This document shows, one piece after another, positions 49,680-58,984 of a DNA stretch of 64,000 nucleotides; the first letter of the stretch is position 1, and each line of letters begins with the position of its first letter. Where the stretch lies: NCBI GenBank assembly GCA_028023455.1, contig JAQFVV010000023.1, forward strand, positions 372,001 through 436,000, given 5' to 3'. This DNA comes from Epiperipatus broadwayi. Taxonomy: Eukaryota > Onychophora > Udeonychophora > Euonychophora > Peripatidae. The position numbers were made by a program, and so were the translations under genes. The notes under the pieces were generated by a model. The model was not told the DNA's origin. It did not search any database and was given only the letters and a program-made list of their open reading frames with translations.

Positions 49680-50215
49680 ATAGTACTTATATTTAAAAAT
49701 TAAAAATAATAATTTTATGAATTTAATATACTATTTGTGTTTAAATTTTTTTAAAAAATATTTCCCCCTTTTACCATACTACTGGAAGTTAAATTGTAAT
49801 TCAACTTAATGGTATGAAAAAGGTGAAACAGATATCTTTTCATTCATTCCTTCATTAGCAGCAAAATAAAAATGATAAATTACTAAAGGGCATTATTACA
49901 TTAAATTTTATTAGAAATACAATATTTTAAAAAAGCCCAAATGATTTATTACTTGGAATTTTGCTACAAGTATGAGCACTTTATATTCTAAAGTCTGCAT
50001 CTAAACTATACATACAGAATGTTTCAAATAATATACTTTTGATGGAAACATTTCAGACAGAATAATATGAATGTAAATAATTTCAAGCAAAGTAAGTAGG
50101 TTTTAATATCTCACAGTAATGAAAATTTAAAAAGTCTCAAGCATAGTAATTAGTGCACCTGTCTACCATGGCCATGAATAGTTGTGTCTATACCATTAAA
50201 TAAATGAACATTTTT
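49680..50215. other. AT-rich gap
   Basis: Nothing recognised. Confidence 0.4.
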
Positions 50216-50219
50216 TTCA

Positions 50220-50815
50220 GGTCACATGATCACCATTCTTTATGCTTACTCAAGGTGTTTACACAGAAACTAAACTAGTCTGGGAATATTGGATGAATAG
50301 GCACTAGATAGGGTTTATGGGTGTAAATCTTCTTGTTTCCATTAATTACTTTGGCTTGCACTGAGTAGCGTTAATGTATGGAAGGTTTAGCTTCTGTGTA
50401 AAACAGCTTGGATACACGCTTAAAGAATGGTGATCATGTGATGTTTACTGTTTTAATCCTGCTCAATACGATTATGGTGACTGTGGTTATTAAAGAACGA
50501 AAGACAATAAAAAAGTATGGATGCTAAACTGAGTTCAGATCTATATAACTATACAAGCTAATGAGCTTGAATTGAAAACATTATTGTGTAACTCCTGGAG
50601 GATTGCATTAGATCCTAAGATCTAGGTGCAGTGCTCTCAGATCTAAGGCTCCTCAGTGATGAAAGTCACAAACTAGAAATTAATCTGGAGATATTGGATG
50701 AATAGGCACTAGATAGGAATTTTATGCAGAAACCTTTTTGCATCCATTGATTACTCTGACTTGTACTGAGTAATGCTATTGCATGGAGAGTTTAGTTTCT
50801 GTATAAGATTTAATA
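50220..50815 (+). repeat. Hammerhead repeat family B, tandem about 1.5 units
   Basis: A hammerhead 3' half (GAAAC...CTAGTC then TGGGAATATTGGATGA) lies at 50266-50300 and a nearly complete hammerhead at 50635-50705. Cleavage positions are 405 bp apart, the same unit size as family A. The segments after both sites are parallel: GGCACTAGATAGG, then a TTGATTACT/TTAATTACT block, then TTTAG.TTCTGT. GGTGATCATGTGAT in the middle also ends the inverted family B unit at 56.2 kb. Confidence 0.75.
50635..50705 (+). ncRNA. Hammerhead, family B, decayed core
   Basis: Stem I UCCUCA/UGGAGA and outer AUCUAA/UUGGAU pairings are kept. The core is GUGAUGA in place of CUGAUGA, stem II is broken, and the cleavage triplet is AUC. 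It is probably inactive. Confidence 0.6.
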
Positions 50816-51590
50816 TCTATTGGATTCAAACAAAGTCTTCTAAAATGAAATAATAAAATAATTTTATTAGAAATTAAATTCTAATCCTTCTACTCATGAG
50901 AGACCATGGCTTCTCTTGCCATACATTCCTACATTAATGAAAACTTTTAATAAAACATTCTCTCCAACTTATCACCTTGCTTTCCATATCCACCATCTGC
51001 CAATAGATTATTCAACAACTCCAAAAATGAGCTTAAACCTGAACTCACCTCTATCATTGTTTATAAAATTTAATGCACCCAAGCTGAATGCCAATCAAAC
51101 TAACTCAAGCATCATTATCTACACACCTCACACAGCATCAATATTTATACAAGAGAGCCTCAGACAAACTAGAACACAGCTCTATCTTCATAGTACACCA
51201 AAAGGTGATGGGACACCAATTTATTCTTTTTTCTGCAGCCATTCAATACAGAGAAAGAAATGACTCAAAGAGGAAAATCACAGAAGCATATTATATATTC
51301 AACAACACTAATGTTATCAGTCGCAAAGATTTGTCTTTCCCCCTCTTCAAAAAATATACATTCTAATTTAAATAATTAACATTGTAATTTAAATAAATTT
51401 GAATTTCATTGACTGTATATACACATTCCATTCATCTCTCCATTATTTTCCAATGTTATCTTGTTATGAATATGAGAGAGTCATAAGTTCTCAAAAGCCT
51501 CAGTCATACAATTTTTACAGAACTAATAAACCTTTGTTAATGCATATAAGTGCACATATTATGTCTATTACAAATAAAAGTAGATAGATA
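50816..51590. other. GC-moderate stretch, no gene recognised
   Basis: Open frames at 50916-51263 and 51088-51366 have biased, repeat-like composition and no recognisable motifs. Neither is called. Confidence 0.35.
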
Positions 51591-52300
51591 TGTACTGGGT
51601 GGAGAATTGTGGATAGCAAATAAGGCTAATCAAGGGAAAATGGGGTGGACTTTATTTTTCATGAGGATATTAAAAGTAAATTTAAAATGTTTGGAAGATT
51701 AAAATATATTAATGGAAATAGATTAGTAAAAATAGTATTTATGTGGATTATTTAGCGAGGACAATAAACACAATGGACAAGAAAGGTTTTACAATAAGCA
51801 AAATTAATAGATAAGCAATTTATTTCCCTGCACTTATATAATACATGAGATAAATTTGAAATTAATGTATTACAGGTAGATAACTATGAGGAGTGGAAAA
51901 AGAGGATAATTTGGTTAAGAAAAAAATAGAAATATTGGAAAATAAATAAGTATAAAAAAAACATTTGGAACTATATAAGAATTAAAATTATTTTAAATAT
52001 AAAAATGGAGCTTATTTTTTAATTTGATACAAGGACAGGAGTTTTAGATACCAGAGAAAGAAGTCAAAATTACAATAAAAATCTGAATTATAGATGTAAT
52101 TCATGTAAAGACCAGTGAAGATGGGGAAAGAATATTTAATGATTTATTTTTGGAGTAAAATGTTGAAAAAGGACAGAATAGATTTTACAAAGATTAGAAA
52201 AAAATTAAAGGTAAAGGATGTGGAAAACGGATAGATTTTATGATTATGGTTTAAGTCTTTATAATGAAATTGGGGAATATAAACATAGTAGAGTGAAATT
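51590..52300 (+). pseudogene. Decayed LINE pol C-terminal region
   Basis: Frameshifted plus-strand translation gives AGTINTMDKKGFTISKIN-like text near 51750, a linker, and then near 52035-52110 GVLDTRERSQNYNKNLNYRC followed by NSCKD. This matches the block before and at the CxxC zinc knuckle of non-LTR pol proteins. It is followed by GERIFNDLF and NVEKGQNRFYK in another frame. Stops are dense, so this is an old remnant. Confidence 0.45.
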
Positions 52301-53080
52301 AACAGAAACAGTTCTTATTAAAATGGGAATAGAATAAAAACCAAAACGAAATGAATTAGGGCTAAAAAAATAATAAGGTTATAAGGAGTAAGAAATAGTA
52401 GATATTGTTATGGTAAATACAGGTTTTGGAGGGGAGGGAATGTTTATCTTAGTTAACGGGTTTCTGGGTATATAGCCTATGACAGAAACTTCTGACTTCG
52501 TTTAAGGAAAAGCCATTTTATATATCACAAAAGTATAATGATATTCACTACTCACTAATGCAAATAAGGTAGTAGAATCCTGGGAAACTTGATTTTTTTT
52601 TTTTTTTTTTTTGTAAGATTGCCGAGTCATTGACCAGAATTTGTTCCACAACAGTTGGATTCTCACAGGCCATTTATTTTTATTTTGTAAAACAGTGAAA
52701 AGTTTTTCTTTGAAGAATTTTTACATATATATATTTCAAACCAGATTCCTCCATCCCATGTAAAATTATTTTTCATTTAAAAAAATTATTTTTTTATAAA
52801 ATTTACTAATAGTATCACATAATATTCCTTTTCAAATTTATGAAGATGTTGATATAAAATTCCGTAATGTCTCATAAAATTGCATCTCAGATCTCCAAGG
52901 TCATGCATGAATATACCATGAATAGCTACACAAAAATATAGTCATGAATTGTTTGCATATAAACATGGTTATAAGTTGTTGCGTGTACATATGGCCATGA
53001 GTTAGTCATAGTGGCAGCCTATGGAGTTTACTTCTGATACTCTAACTTCTTATGGATTTCTCAGCAATCAAATCATTCAA
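52300..53080. other. AT-rich gap
   Basis: Contains a T20 run (about 52593-52612) and nothing else recognised. Confidence 0.4.
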
Positions 53081-53086
53081 TTGTCA

Positions 53087-53167
53087 AGCGTTAGTGGTCG
53101 AGCGGTCAGCACAGCTGCCTTACAAGCAGTTGTCCCGAGTTTTCTGGTTCGCTTCCCGGCCGATGCT
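53087..53167 (+). tRNA. tRNA-like sequence, anticodon loop CTTACAA (Val-TAC type), probable pseudogene
   Basis: Box A TGGTCGAGCGG and box B GGTTCGCTTCC are present. The anticodon stem AGCTGC/GCAGTT (with wobble) closes the loop CTTACAA, anticodon TAC. The acceptor pairs AGCGTT with the 3' GATGCT. A few extra bases precede the T arm, and the T loop has C where A58 is expected, so a functional tRNA is unlikely. It closely resembles the minus-strand copy at 53563. Confidence 0.65.
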
Positions 53168-53562
53168 TGGCACATGAGAAAAAAAAATCATTCAATTATT
53201 ATTATTTATATAAAGACCTTAAATCTCCGAAGATGTAAATATATAATCTTGGATATTTGCATTATACAGTTTTATGAAAATCTGCAGATGCAATTTATAA
53301 TCATTTGTATATATAATAAGGTTTTATATCAGGTCTTGGGGTGAATTTTAATGATATTTAGTTGTACTAGAACGGTTAATTTTTTAAAAAATAACTAATA
53401 AAAGATGAATTTTTCTTTTTTAAAAAAATCTTAATAATGCATTTTGTAAGTGTGTTTTACTTCGCTAATAATCTCATCCTCACTGAGATGTAACTAATAT
53501 TTTTATTTAAAACGATGAGTATAATTCCTAGAAAGTTGATTCCCCCCCCCCATATGTCAAAT
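53168..53562. other. AT-rich spacer between two inverted tRNA-like sequences
   Basis: About 400 bp with a C-run at its right edge (53541-53551). No gene was recognised. Confidence 0.5.
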
Positions 53563-53634
53563 GCATCGACCGGGAAGCGAACCCGGGCCAGCTGCTTGAA
53601 AGGCAGCTACGCTAACCGCTAGACCACCAACGCT
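53563..53634 (-). tRNA. tRNA-like sequence, anticodon loop CTTTCAA (Glu-TTC type)
   Basis: On the minus strand a full cloverleaf can be drawn. The acceptor is GCGTTG/CGATGC with wobbles, box A is TGGTCTAGCGG, the anticodon stem AGCTGC/GCAGCT closes loop CTTTCAA, and the T stem CCGGG/CCCGG closes loop TTCGCTT. The invariant A58 is C, as in its neighbour at 53087. It could be a decayed tRNA-Glu gene or the head of a tRNA-derived SINE. Confidence 0.7.
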
Positions 53635-54065
53635 TGACGAGAAAGTTGACTTAAGAATAATTTACTCAGCACACATTAATAGAATTTTCTTTACCAAAGA
53701 GGGGGGAAAGAAACAAACAATTTTTGTATTGGTCATTTGAGATTGACTTGTTGGTTCTCTATGCTCTATTTGATCGGCTTTTAACAGTTGTTAATGCAAA
53801 TAACTTGTTAATTTATTATTTTTTAAAAAATATTTAATTAAAATAAAGTTTGAATTTAATCTACAGATGTATAGATAAATCAGTCTTCAAGTGACCTGTT
53901 AAAGAGCAATGCTCTGCTCTTTACCGGCCGTCTATAGAAAAACAAGAAAGTATTAACCCTTATTCACGAAAACTTGCTAAAATGATAAGATGGCGAGGGT
54001 CAGAAATGTTTTCCATCTTTGTTTTTCTAGCTAAAAATAGCTTGATACTCATTGATTAATCTACG

Positions 54066-54195
54066 CTGGTTGGTTAGCTGAGTTGGCTTTAAGCTATCGA
54101 CCTGAAAGAAAAATATGCAAGAATAATTGGAATACGAAAAAAAAAAAAAAAATCAAATTTTAACTAGCATTGATTCGAATCCCAACAACATCATG
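54066..54195 (+). pseudogene. tRNA-like sequence with insertion
   Basis: A perfect box A (TTAGCTGAGTTGG, about 54073) and a good box B (GATTCGAATCCC, about 54172) are separated by about 100 bp. That is about 65 bp too far and includes an A16 run. It is probably a tRNA-derived SINE head or tRNA pseudogene split by a small insertion. Clear pairing of the T stem is absent. Confidence 0.5.
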
Positions 54196-54199
54196 GGTA

Positions 54200-54900
54200 C
54201 GGAGACGCTTGAGCTATTATGCCGCGACGTCCTTATAGATATATACGAATAAACTTCTATCTTCAGAATTTAAGAAAAAAAAAAAGCTCTCAAACTCCAA
54301 TCATTTTACCTGAATTTATTTGTGAAAATCGAATTTCACTTTTTTAAATCGACTTCTGACTAGTGTGATTAGCAGTTGAATCAAGTGTGATTATTGACAC
54401 CTCTTCTCATCATATGTGAGATCTATGATTAGAACGTTCATTTATCTTTAAAAGATTGCAAGACTGGTTCATTTTTCACTGTCTTATCAGTAAATAAAAG
54501 ACTTCTGACCATCAAATTGACCATCCCGACAGTTGTAAAACAGTTTCCATTTGTATTATTACCGGCAAGAAAAAAAAATCATGTTTTAAAGCAGCAAATT
54601 ACATCTGTAAATAAGTTTCTTTTTCTACACTAAACCTATATTCACTTAACACACACACCATATATGTTAAGCTCTCTGTTCAAAGGCTGTAGTGTAATCA
54701 CGGGAGTATCATGACCAAGGGTAAACATGATCATCATCGATTATATCTAAACATAATTTATTTTAATATTTCAATTTTAGAACTGTCACCACCATTAGCA
54801 GATATTCCTACTGTAAGATGGTCATTCAAATTCCAAAAGAAAAAAAAAGAAAAAGTCAAAAAGTTAAAGAATAGTTTACAAACTTGCAATATGAAAAATT
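54200..54900. other. Gap with no recognised gene
   Basis: Nothing supported beyond homopolymer runs. Confidence 0.4.
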
Positions 54901-54914
54901 TCCAAAATTTTACC

Positions 54915-54995
54915 CAGTTTCGATTTGAATCCCAGGTTGTGGGCAGACAAGCAGATATGGTAATCACTATAACACAAGGCCTTCTTAGATGGCTA
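54915..54995 (-). pseudogene. tRNA-like remnant
   Basis: On the minus strand, TATAGTGATTACCATATC resembles the D arm and box A of Val/Asp-type tRNAs. GGGATTCAAATCG (about 54918-54930) resembles box B at a proper distance. The anticodon stem is not convincing. The open frame 54711-55064 runs across it and is not a gene. Confidence 0.35.
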
Positions 54996-54999
54996 TGCA

Positions 55000-55789
55000 G
55001 CAAGTCAATCTCTGAAACACAAATGCATTCACATATTTATGACAAATATGTTCACAGCATATAACCATGCAGATAGATCCTTTCTTTAATCTAAGTATTT
55101 AATATCTTATGATGCTATCTTTCAACTTCTCCAGCAACTAACTTTTTTGTAAAAGAATTCAGTTAGTATAAATACCCATGTAATTCTTTTCTGTCATTTT
55201 TTTTTTCAATAAAATCAATCAATGTTGCACTTCTTAACAACAGTTTTGAGATGATCTTTATAGTATAATGGTGTTTTCCATTCTCATGAATATCATACTA
55301 AGATTCATCACAAAATACTTTCTTAGAAAGTCTGTTATCACTTATTTGCTTTAAATGACAGTCCAACAAAGTAGTACCCTTACTGGAGTAGCTTCACCTC
55401 CATTACATTCAACAAATGAAAAGCAAACATACTGATTTCATATATGATGTTGCTATTATGTTTTTAGAATATTATGGAGCATTTTAAATGAAATTATTCC
55501 AGTTTCTTGGAGGGGGGGGGATCCTTGCCTTACACATTAATTTGACTTAGAATTATGATCAACCAAGATTTTGACTGCACTGACATGCCTTTCAGATAGA
55601 ACTTTGAATTTAAAAAAAAATATTCAAAAAAAATATTCAAACTCATTGTTATATACATTCTTTTGGAATCTTAGGGAGTTGTTTTCTAATCAATGATTAC
55701 AAACATGTTTGTTTTTGTAAGTCAAATTTATGTCAGCCTGTTCAATAAATGGTGTCTTATTATGTAATAAGTAAACAAAGGCAAAACTC
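55000..55789. other. AT-rich gap
   Basis: A G9 run lies at about 55511. Nothing else was recognised. Confidence 0.4.
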
Positions 55790-55873
55790 TCCATACAGTA
55801 GTGCCACCCTGTGCTAACCAGAGTAATCAATAGATGCCAGAAGGCTTGTGCATAAAATCCCTATCTAGTGCCT

Positions 55874-55942
55874 ACTCATCCAATATCCCCAGACTAGTTT
55901 CTGGCTTGTGGCCATCATCAGTGAGGAGCCTTGGATCTGAGA
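55874..55942 (-). ncRNA. Hammerhead ribozyme, family B, intact core
   Basis: Minus strand. The core is CUGAUGA, stem II is UGGC/GCCA with loop CACAA, then GAAAC, UA and the cleavage triplet GUC. The inner stem I, UCCUCA/UGGGGA, is six pairs (one G-U). The outer stem I, AUCCAA/UUGGAU, is six pairs, followed by CUC/GAG. Together this is one of the best-preserved hammerheads in the window. Confidence 0.88.
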
Positions 55943-56209
55943 GCACTGCACCTAGATCTTAGGACCTAATGCAACCCTCCAGCAGCCACCTTTTAACTCT
56001 ACTTTACTACAAAACTATGAGAATGAAATTGAAAACACAAAAATATTTTCAATTGAACACAAAAAATATTTTCAATCTAAGCTCAATAGCTTATATAGTC
56101 ATATGGGTCTGAACTCAATTCAGCACCCATACATTTTGGTGTCTTTGGCTCTTAAACAACCATAGCCACCACTATCCTATTGGGCAGGATTGGTGTTAAA
56201 CCACTAAAC

Positions 56210-56291
56210 ATCACATGATCACCATCTCATACTAGCACATAATTGTTGTAAACAACAATTATGTGCTAGTATGAGATGGTGATCATGTGAT
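56210..56291. repeat. Perfect 40-bp inverted repeat, 2-bp spacer
   Basis: The left arm 56210-56249 (ATCACATGATCACCATCTCA and on) and the right arm 56252-56291 are exact complements separated by AA. It marks the end of the inverted family B unit and may be a fold-back junction. Confidence 0.95.
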
Positions 56292-56299
56292 ATGTAATA

Positions 56300-56755
56300 A
56301 GTACTTGAAATAGCTTAAGTTTATAAGCTCTATGCAAATTCATCTACCAATGCACATTCTACCAGCATGAAAATATTGTACTTTATATTTGCTGTAGAAA
56401 ACATTGCTAAAAAAAGTATTGCGTCTATAAATCTATCATCTCGGGTCCAGTTAAGAAAGGCATTTCCCTCTTATAAGTTGAAAATCATTTAAAATTTTGA
56501 TTATCACTTTGCTTTTCACAACTATAATCAATTACTTAATAGTGCATCAATTATTTACTATTTTATTTTTTGTTTTTATTGCAATTACAATCAATTACCA
56601 TTATAGCAATAGAAACACGTCTATTTCTCAGTCAGCTTTCCAAGAATAGATTCCCAATTTTTCTAGTAATTTTTATAAATCCTCAGATTTATTTATTTTT
56701 AATTTAATACAGTTAAATAAATCACTTTCTTCTTGCATTTTGCACAATCCTTTTT
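56300..56755. other. AT-rich gap
   Basis: Nothing recognised. Confidence 0.4.
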
Positions 56756-56765
56756 GTTAAATGTT

Positions 56766-56803
56766 TGATAGTTTTGACTGCTCAACAGTTTTCTTCAGAG
56801 CTA
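56766..56803 (-). ncRNA. Decayed PLE-type hammerhead end
   Basis: The minus strand has CUGAAGA followed by an ACUG/CAGU stem with loop UUGAG, then AAAAC (GAAAC expected) and UAUC. Similar to the motifs at 57149, 61848 and 61964. These are the kind of hammerhead found at PLE termini. Confidence 0.5.
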
Positions 56804-57148
56804 TAAAAATTCAATTGTATTTTTTTTTTGCTTGTTTATTTGCATAAACGTACAATAAACATATTTCAATATTTTTTTAAAAATCAACATATGCATGACA
56901 TATACATTCCATATTTATTAACTATATATTTTATTTTATATATATATGTGTGTGCATATTAAACTGGTAGTAAAGTTAAACCTTGCTATCAGCTTATTAT
57001 AAACAACAATGAAAAGAATAATGAATATTTATGTATATTATAAATAAAAAATAGAGTATGAGTACATATATATAAAAAACATTAAAATAAGTTTATTATA
57101 TGTTTGTATAAAGATATGAGAAATATTGTAATAGTTATTTTATTAGTT

Positions 57149-57245
57149 CTGAGGAAGACTGCTAGACAGCTAAAACTACCAGTCATTTTAATAAAACCAT
57201 TGTGAAAGATGCAATGACTGTTAATCTTCTTCAGGGTTATAAAAT
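57149..57245. ncRNA. Decayed PLE-type hammerhead ends, inverted pair
   Basis: Plus strand: CUGAGGA, a GACUG/CAGCU stem with loop CUAGA, then AAAAC. About 50 bp later a minus-strand CUGAAGA with a partial stem (57220-57238) faces it, so two ends are fused head to head. Confidence 0.45.
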
Positions 57246-57605
57246 ACTATTATATCATATTCTTATTTATTTACTTGAACTAACATATAATAAACTTATT
57301 TTAACTTTTTTATATAAGTACTCATTTACATACATACATACATACATACACAATAATTTTTTATATAATTTTTCATTTTTAATATTTATATATATTATGA
57401 ATAAAGTGACCATATTATAGTATACACTTTACATACACACAATTGTCTATGCTAAAACAAATGAATGCTACAAAACATAAAAAATGTTATAAGTAAAATC
57501 AGTTTTGATACAATGAACACAAATTCTACAATAAATATGGAGAAATACTGTTAGTTGATATAGTTTGTGCACAATGTGAAAAATCTTTCCAATTTGATTA
57601 TACTA
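57246..57605. other. AT-rich gap with (CATA)n
   Basis: A CATA run lies at about 57329-57350. No gene was recognised. Confidence 0.5.
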
Positions 57606-57609
57606 TCTT

Positions 57610-57768
57610 TGTTATAATTATAAATTTATTTAATGCACATTGATTATGTAAGTAATATTTACTAAGGCAATAAACCTAAAGCATGTGCGGTTCAAAATGC
57701 GAAGGTAGGGACCTCTACTGGTCTTAACCACAAGCTTACGCATTAGAAGAAAAGAGGGGAACCAATTG
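57610..57768 (+). mobile_element. MITE-F, one-arm fragment
   Basis: The flank ATAAATTTATTTAATGCACA and TTGATTATGTAAGTAATATT plus one diverged arm (GTAGGGACCTCTACTGG, CCACAAGCTTACGC, AAGAAAAGAGGGGAACC) match 12523-12640. The opposite arm is absent. Confidence 0.7.
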
Positions 57769-57769
57769 T

Positions 57770-58870
57770 CAGTTTACTTTTAGTAGTAAAATTACATATT
57801 TTTAAATCTTCTAAATAACTTTAACCATTACCTGGCAAAATAAAGTCAGAATATTAATTAACTTAAGCATTATGGATGATTATTTATGCTTTCCTGTCCA
57901 TACGATGTTTTACTAAGGAATGAATTTGTTTATAGTTTTCTCTAGGGAAAGATTGATTTATGCTTTTTAAACAAATGCACTGCAGTGTATAAAAGTTAAA
58001 TAAATTAATCTTGTACTATTTTTACACTTACATTTTTGACTTTGTATTTAATTTTTCCTGTTTAAATGGTAGTGTTAGGTGCTAACTTAGCTCTTGTGGA
58101 TCAGAAACAGATTATTCCTATATCCATACATGACAATATATAAGTGGGAGTTTACATGTTGAAAATGTAGCTGTGATTACATACTGTATATGTATTTTAA
58201 CAACAAAAAAAATGAAAAGTAGAGAATTAAAATTTTTTTTATTAGTTTGTAACTTTTATTTACTACTGTTAAAAGTTTTTATTTATCTCAATTTACTTTT
58301 TTATTTGTCTAAGAAATTTTAAAGTCAATTTCCAACTTAATTGAAACTTTGCAGTCTTATTATATTCCTCACTTTTTTTTTTTTAGTTTGCAAATTATTT
58401 TAGTAAAAAATTCATAAAATATTTAAATTTTTAATTTTATGTGAGATTCAGTGATGTTTACAATACTGTCATCCAATAGAAATAAATTGCATCTAAACTT
58501 TTTCATTCATAATTTTTAGATTTATATAAAGCTAAGTAGTAGAAAATAAAAAATATATAAGAAGACTTTTATTTATGTAAATGCATTAAAAAATAAAAAA
58601 ATTTCTTCAGCTTTCATATTATTCTTGATATCACACAATTAAAAAAGCAGAAATTCATGTTTAGAAATATTTTAACATTCTCACAAGTTACTCAACCACT
58701 TGTTTTCAGGATAATCGAAGCTATGGACCATCCATAGTTATTTCAACCATGCATATATATTGTTAACATGACCAAAATACTGGGTTCATTATTGTTAAAG
58801 TATAAAAAATTACAATACAAAATTTTTTATATGACTGATTCCGTATTATATATATATATTTTTTTATTAA
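57770..58870. other. AT-rich gap
   Basis: Nothing recognised. Confidence 0.4.
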
Positions 58871-58984
58871 GAAAGATAAATTTATTCATGACATAACTTT
58901 TGGATTACAATGTTTGTGATGACATTTTCTCTGATTACATGGAGTTATCCTATATATTGTCAGTACAATCTCTGAGCTATAGAA

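Larger units (their letters stand above)
55790..56300 (-). repeat. Hammerhead repeat family B, inverted unit
   Basis: The reverse complement follows the plus-strand copy at 50.2-50.8 kb: GGTGATCATGTGAT, GGTGGCTATGGTTGTTTAA, CTGAATTGAGTTCAGA, a GGAGGGTTGCATTAGGTCC block, the hammerhead, GGCACTAGATAGGG and ATTACTCTGG. It ends at 56.29 kb in a perfect inverted repeat. There is no coding capacity. Confidence 0.78.

Noticed and set aside
54711-55064. 117-codon plus-strand open frame with a KKKKEK run
   Set aside because: It is low-complexity and overlaps a tRNA-like sequence; nothing supports translation.
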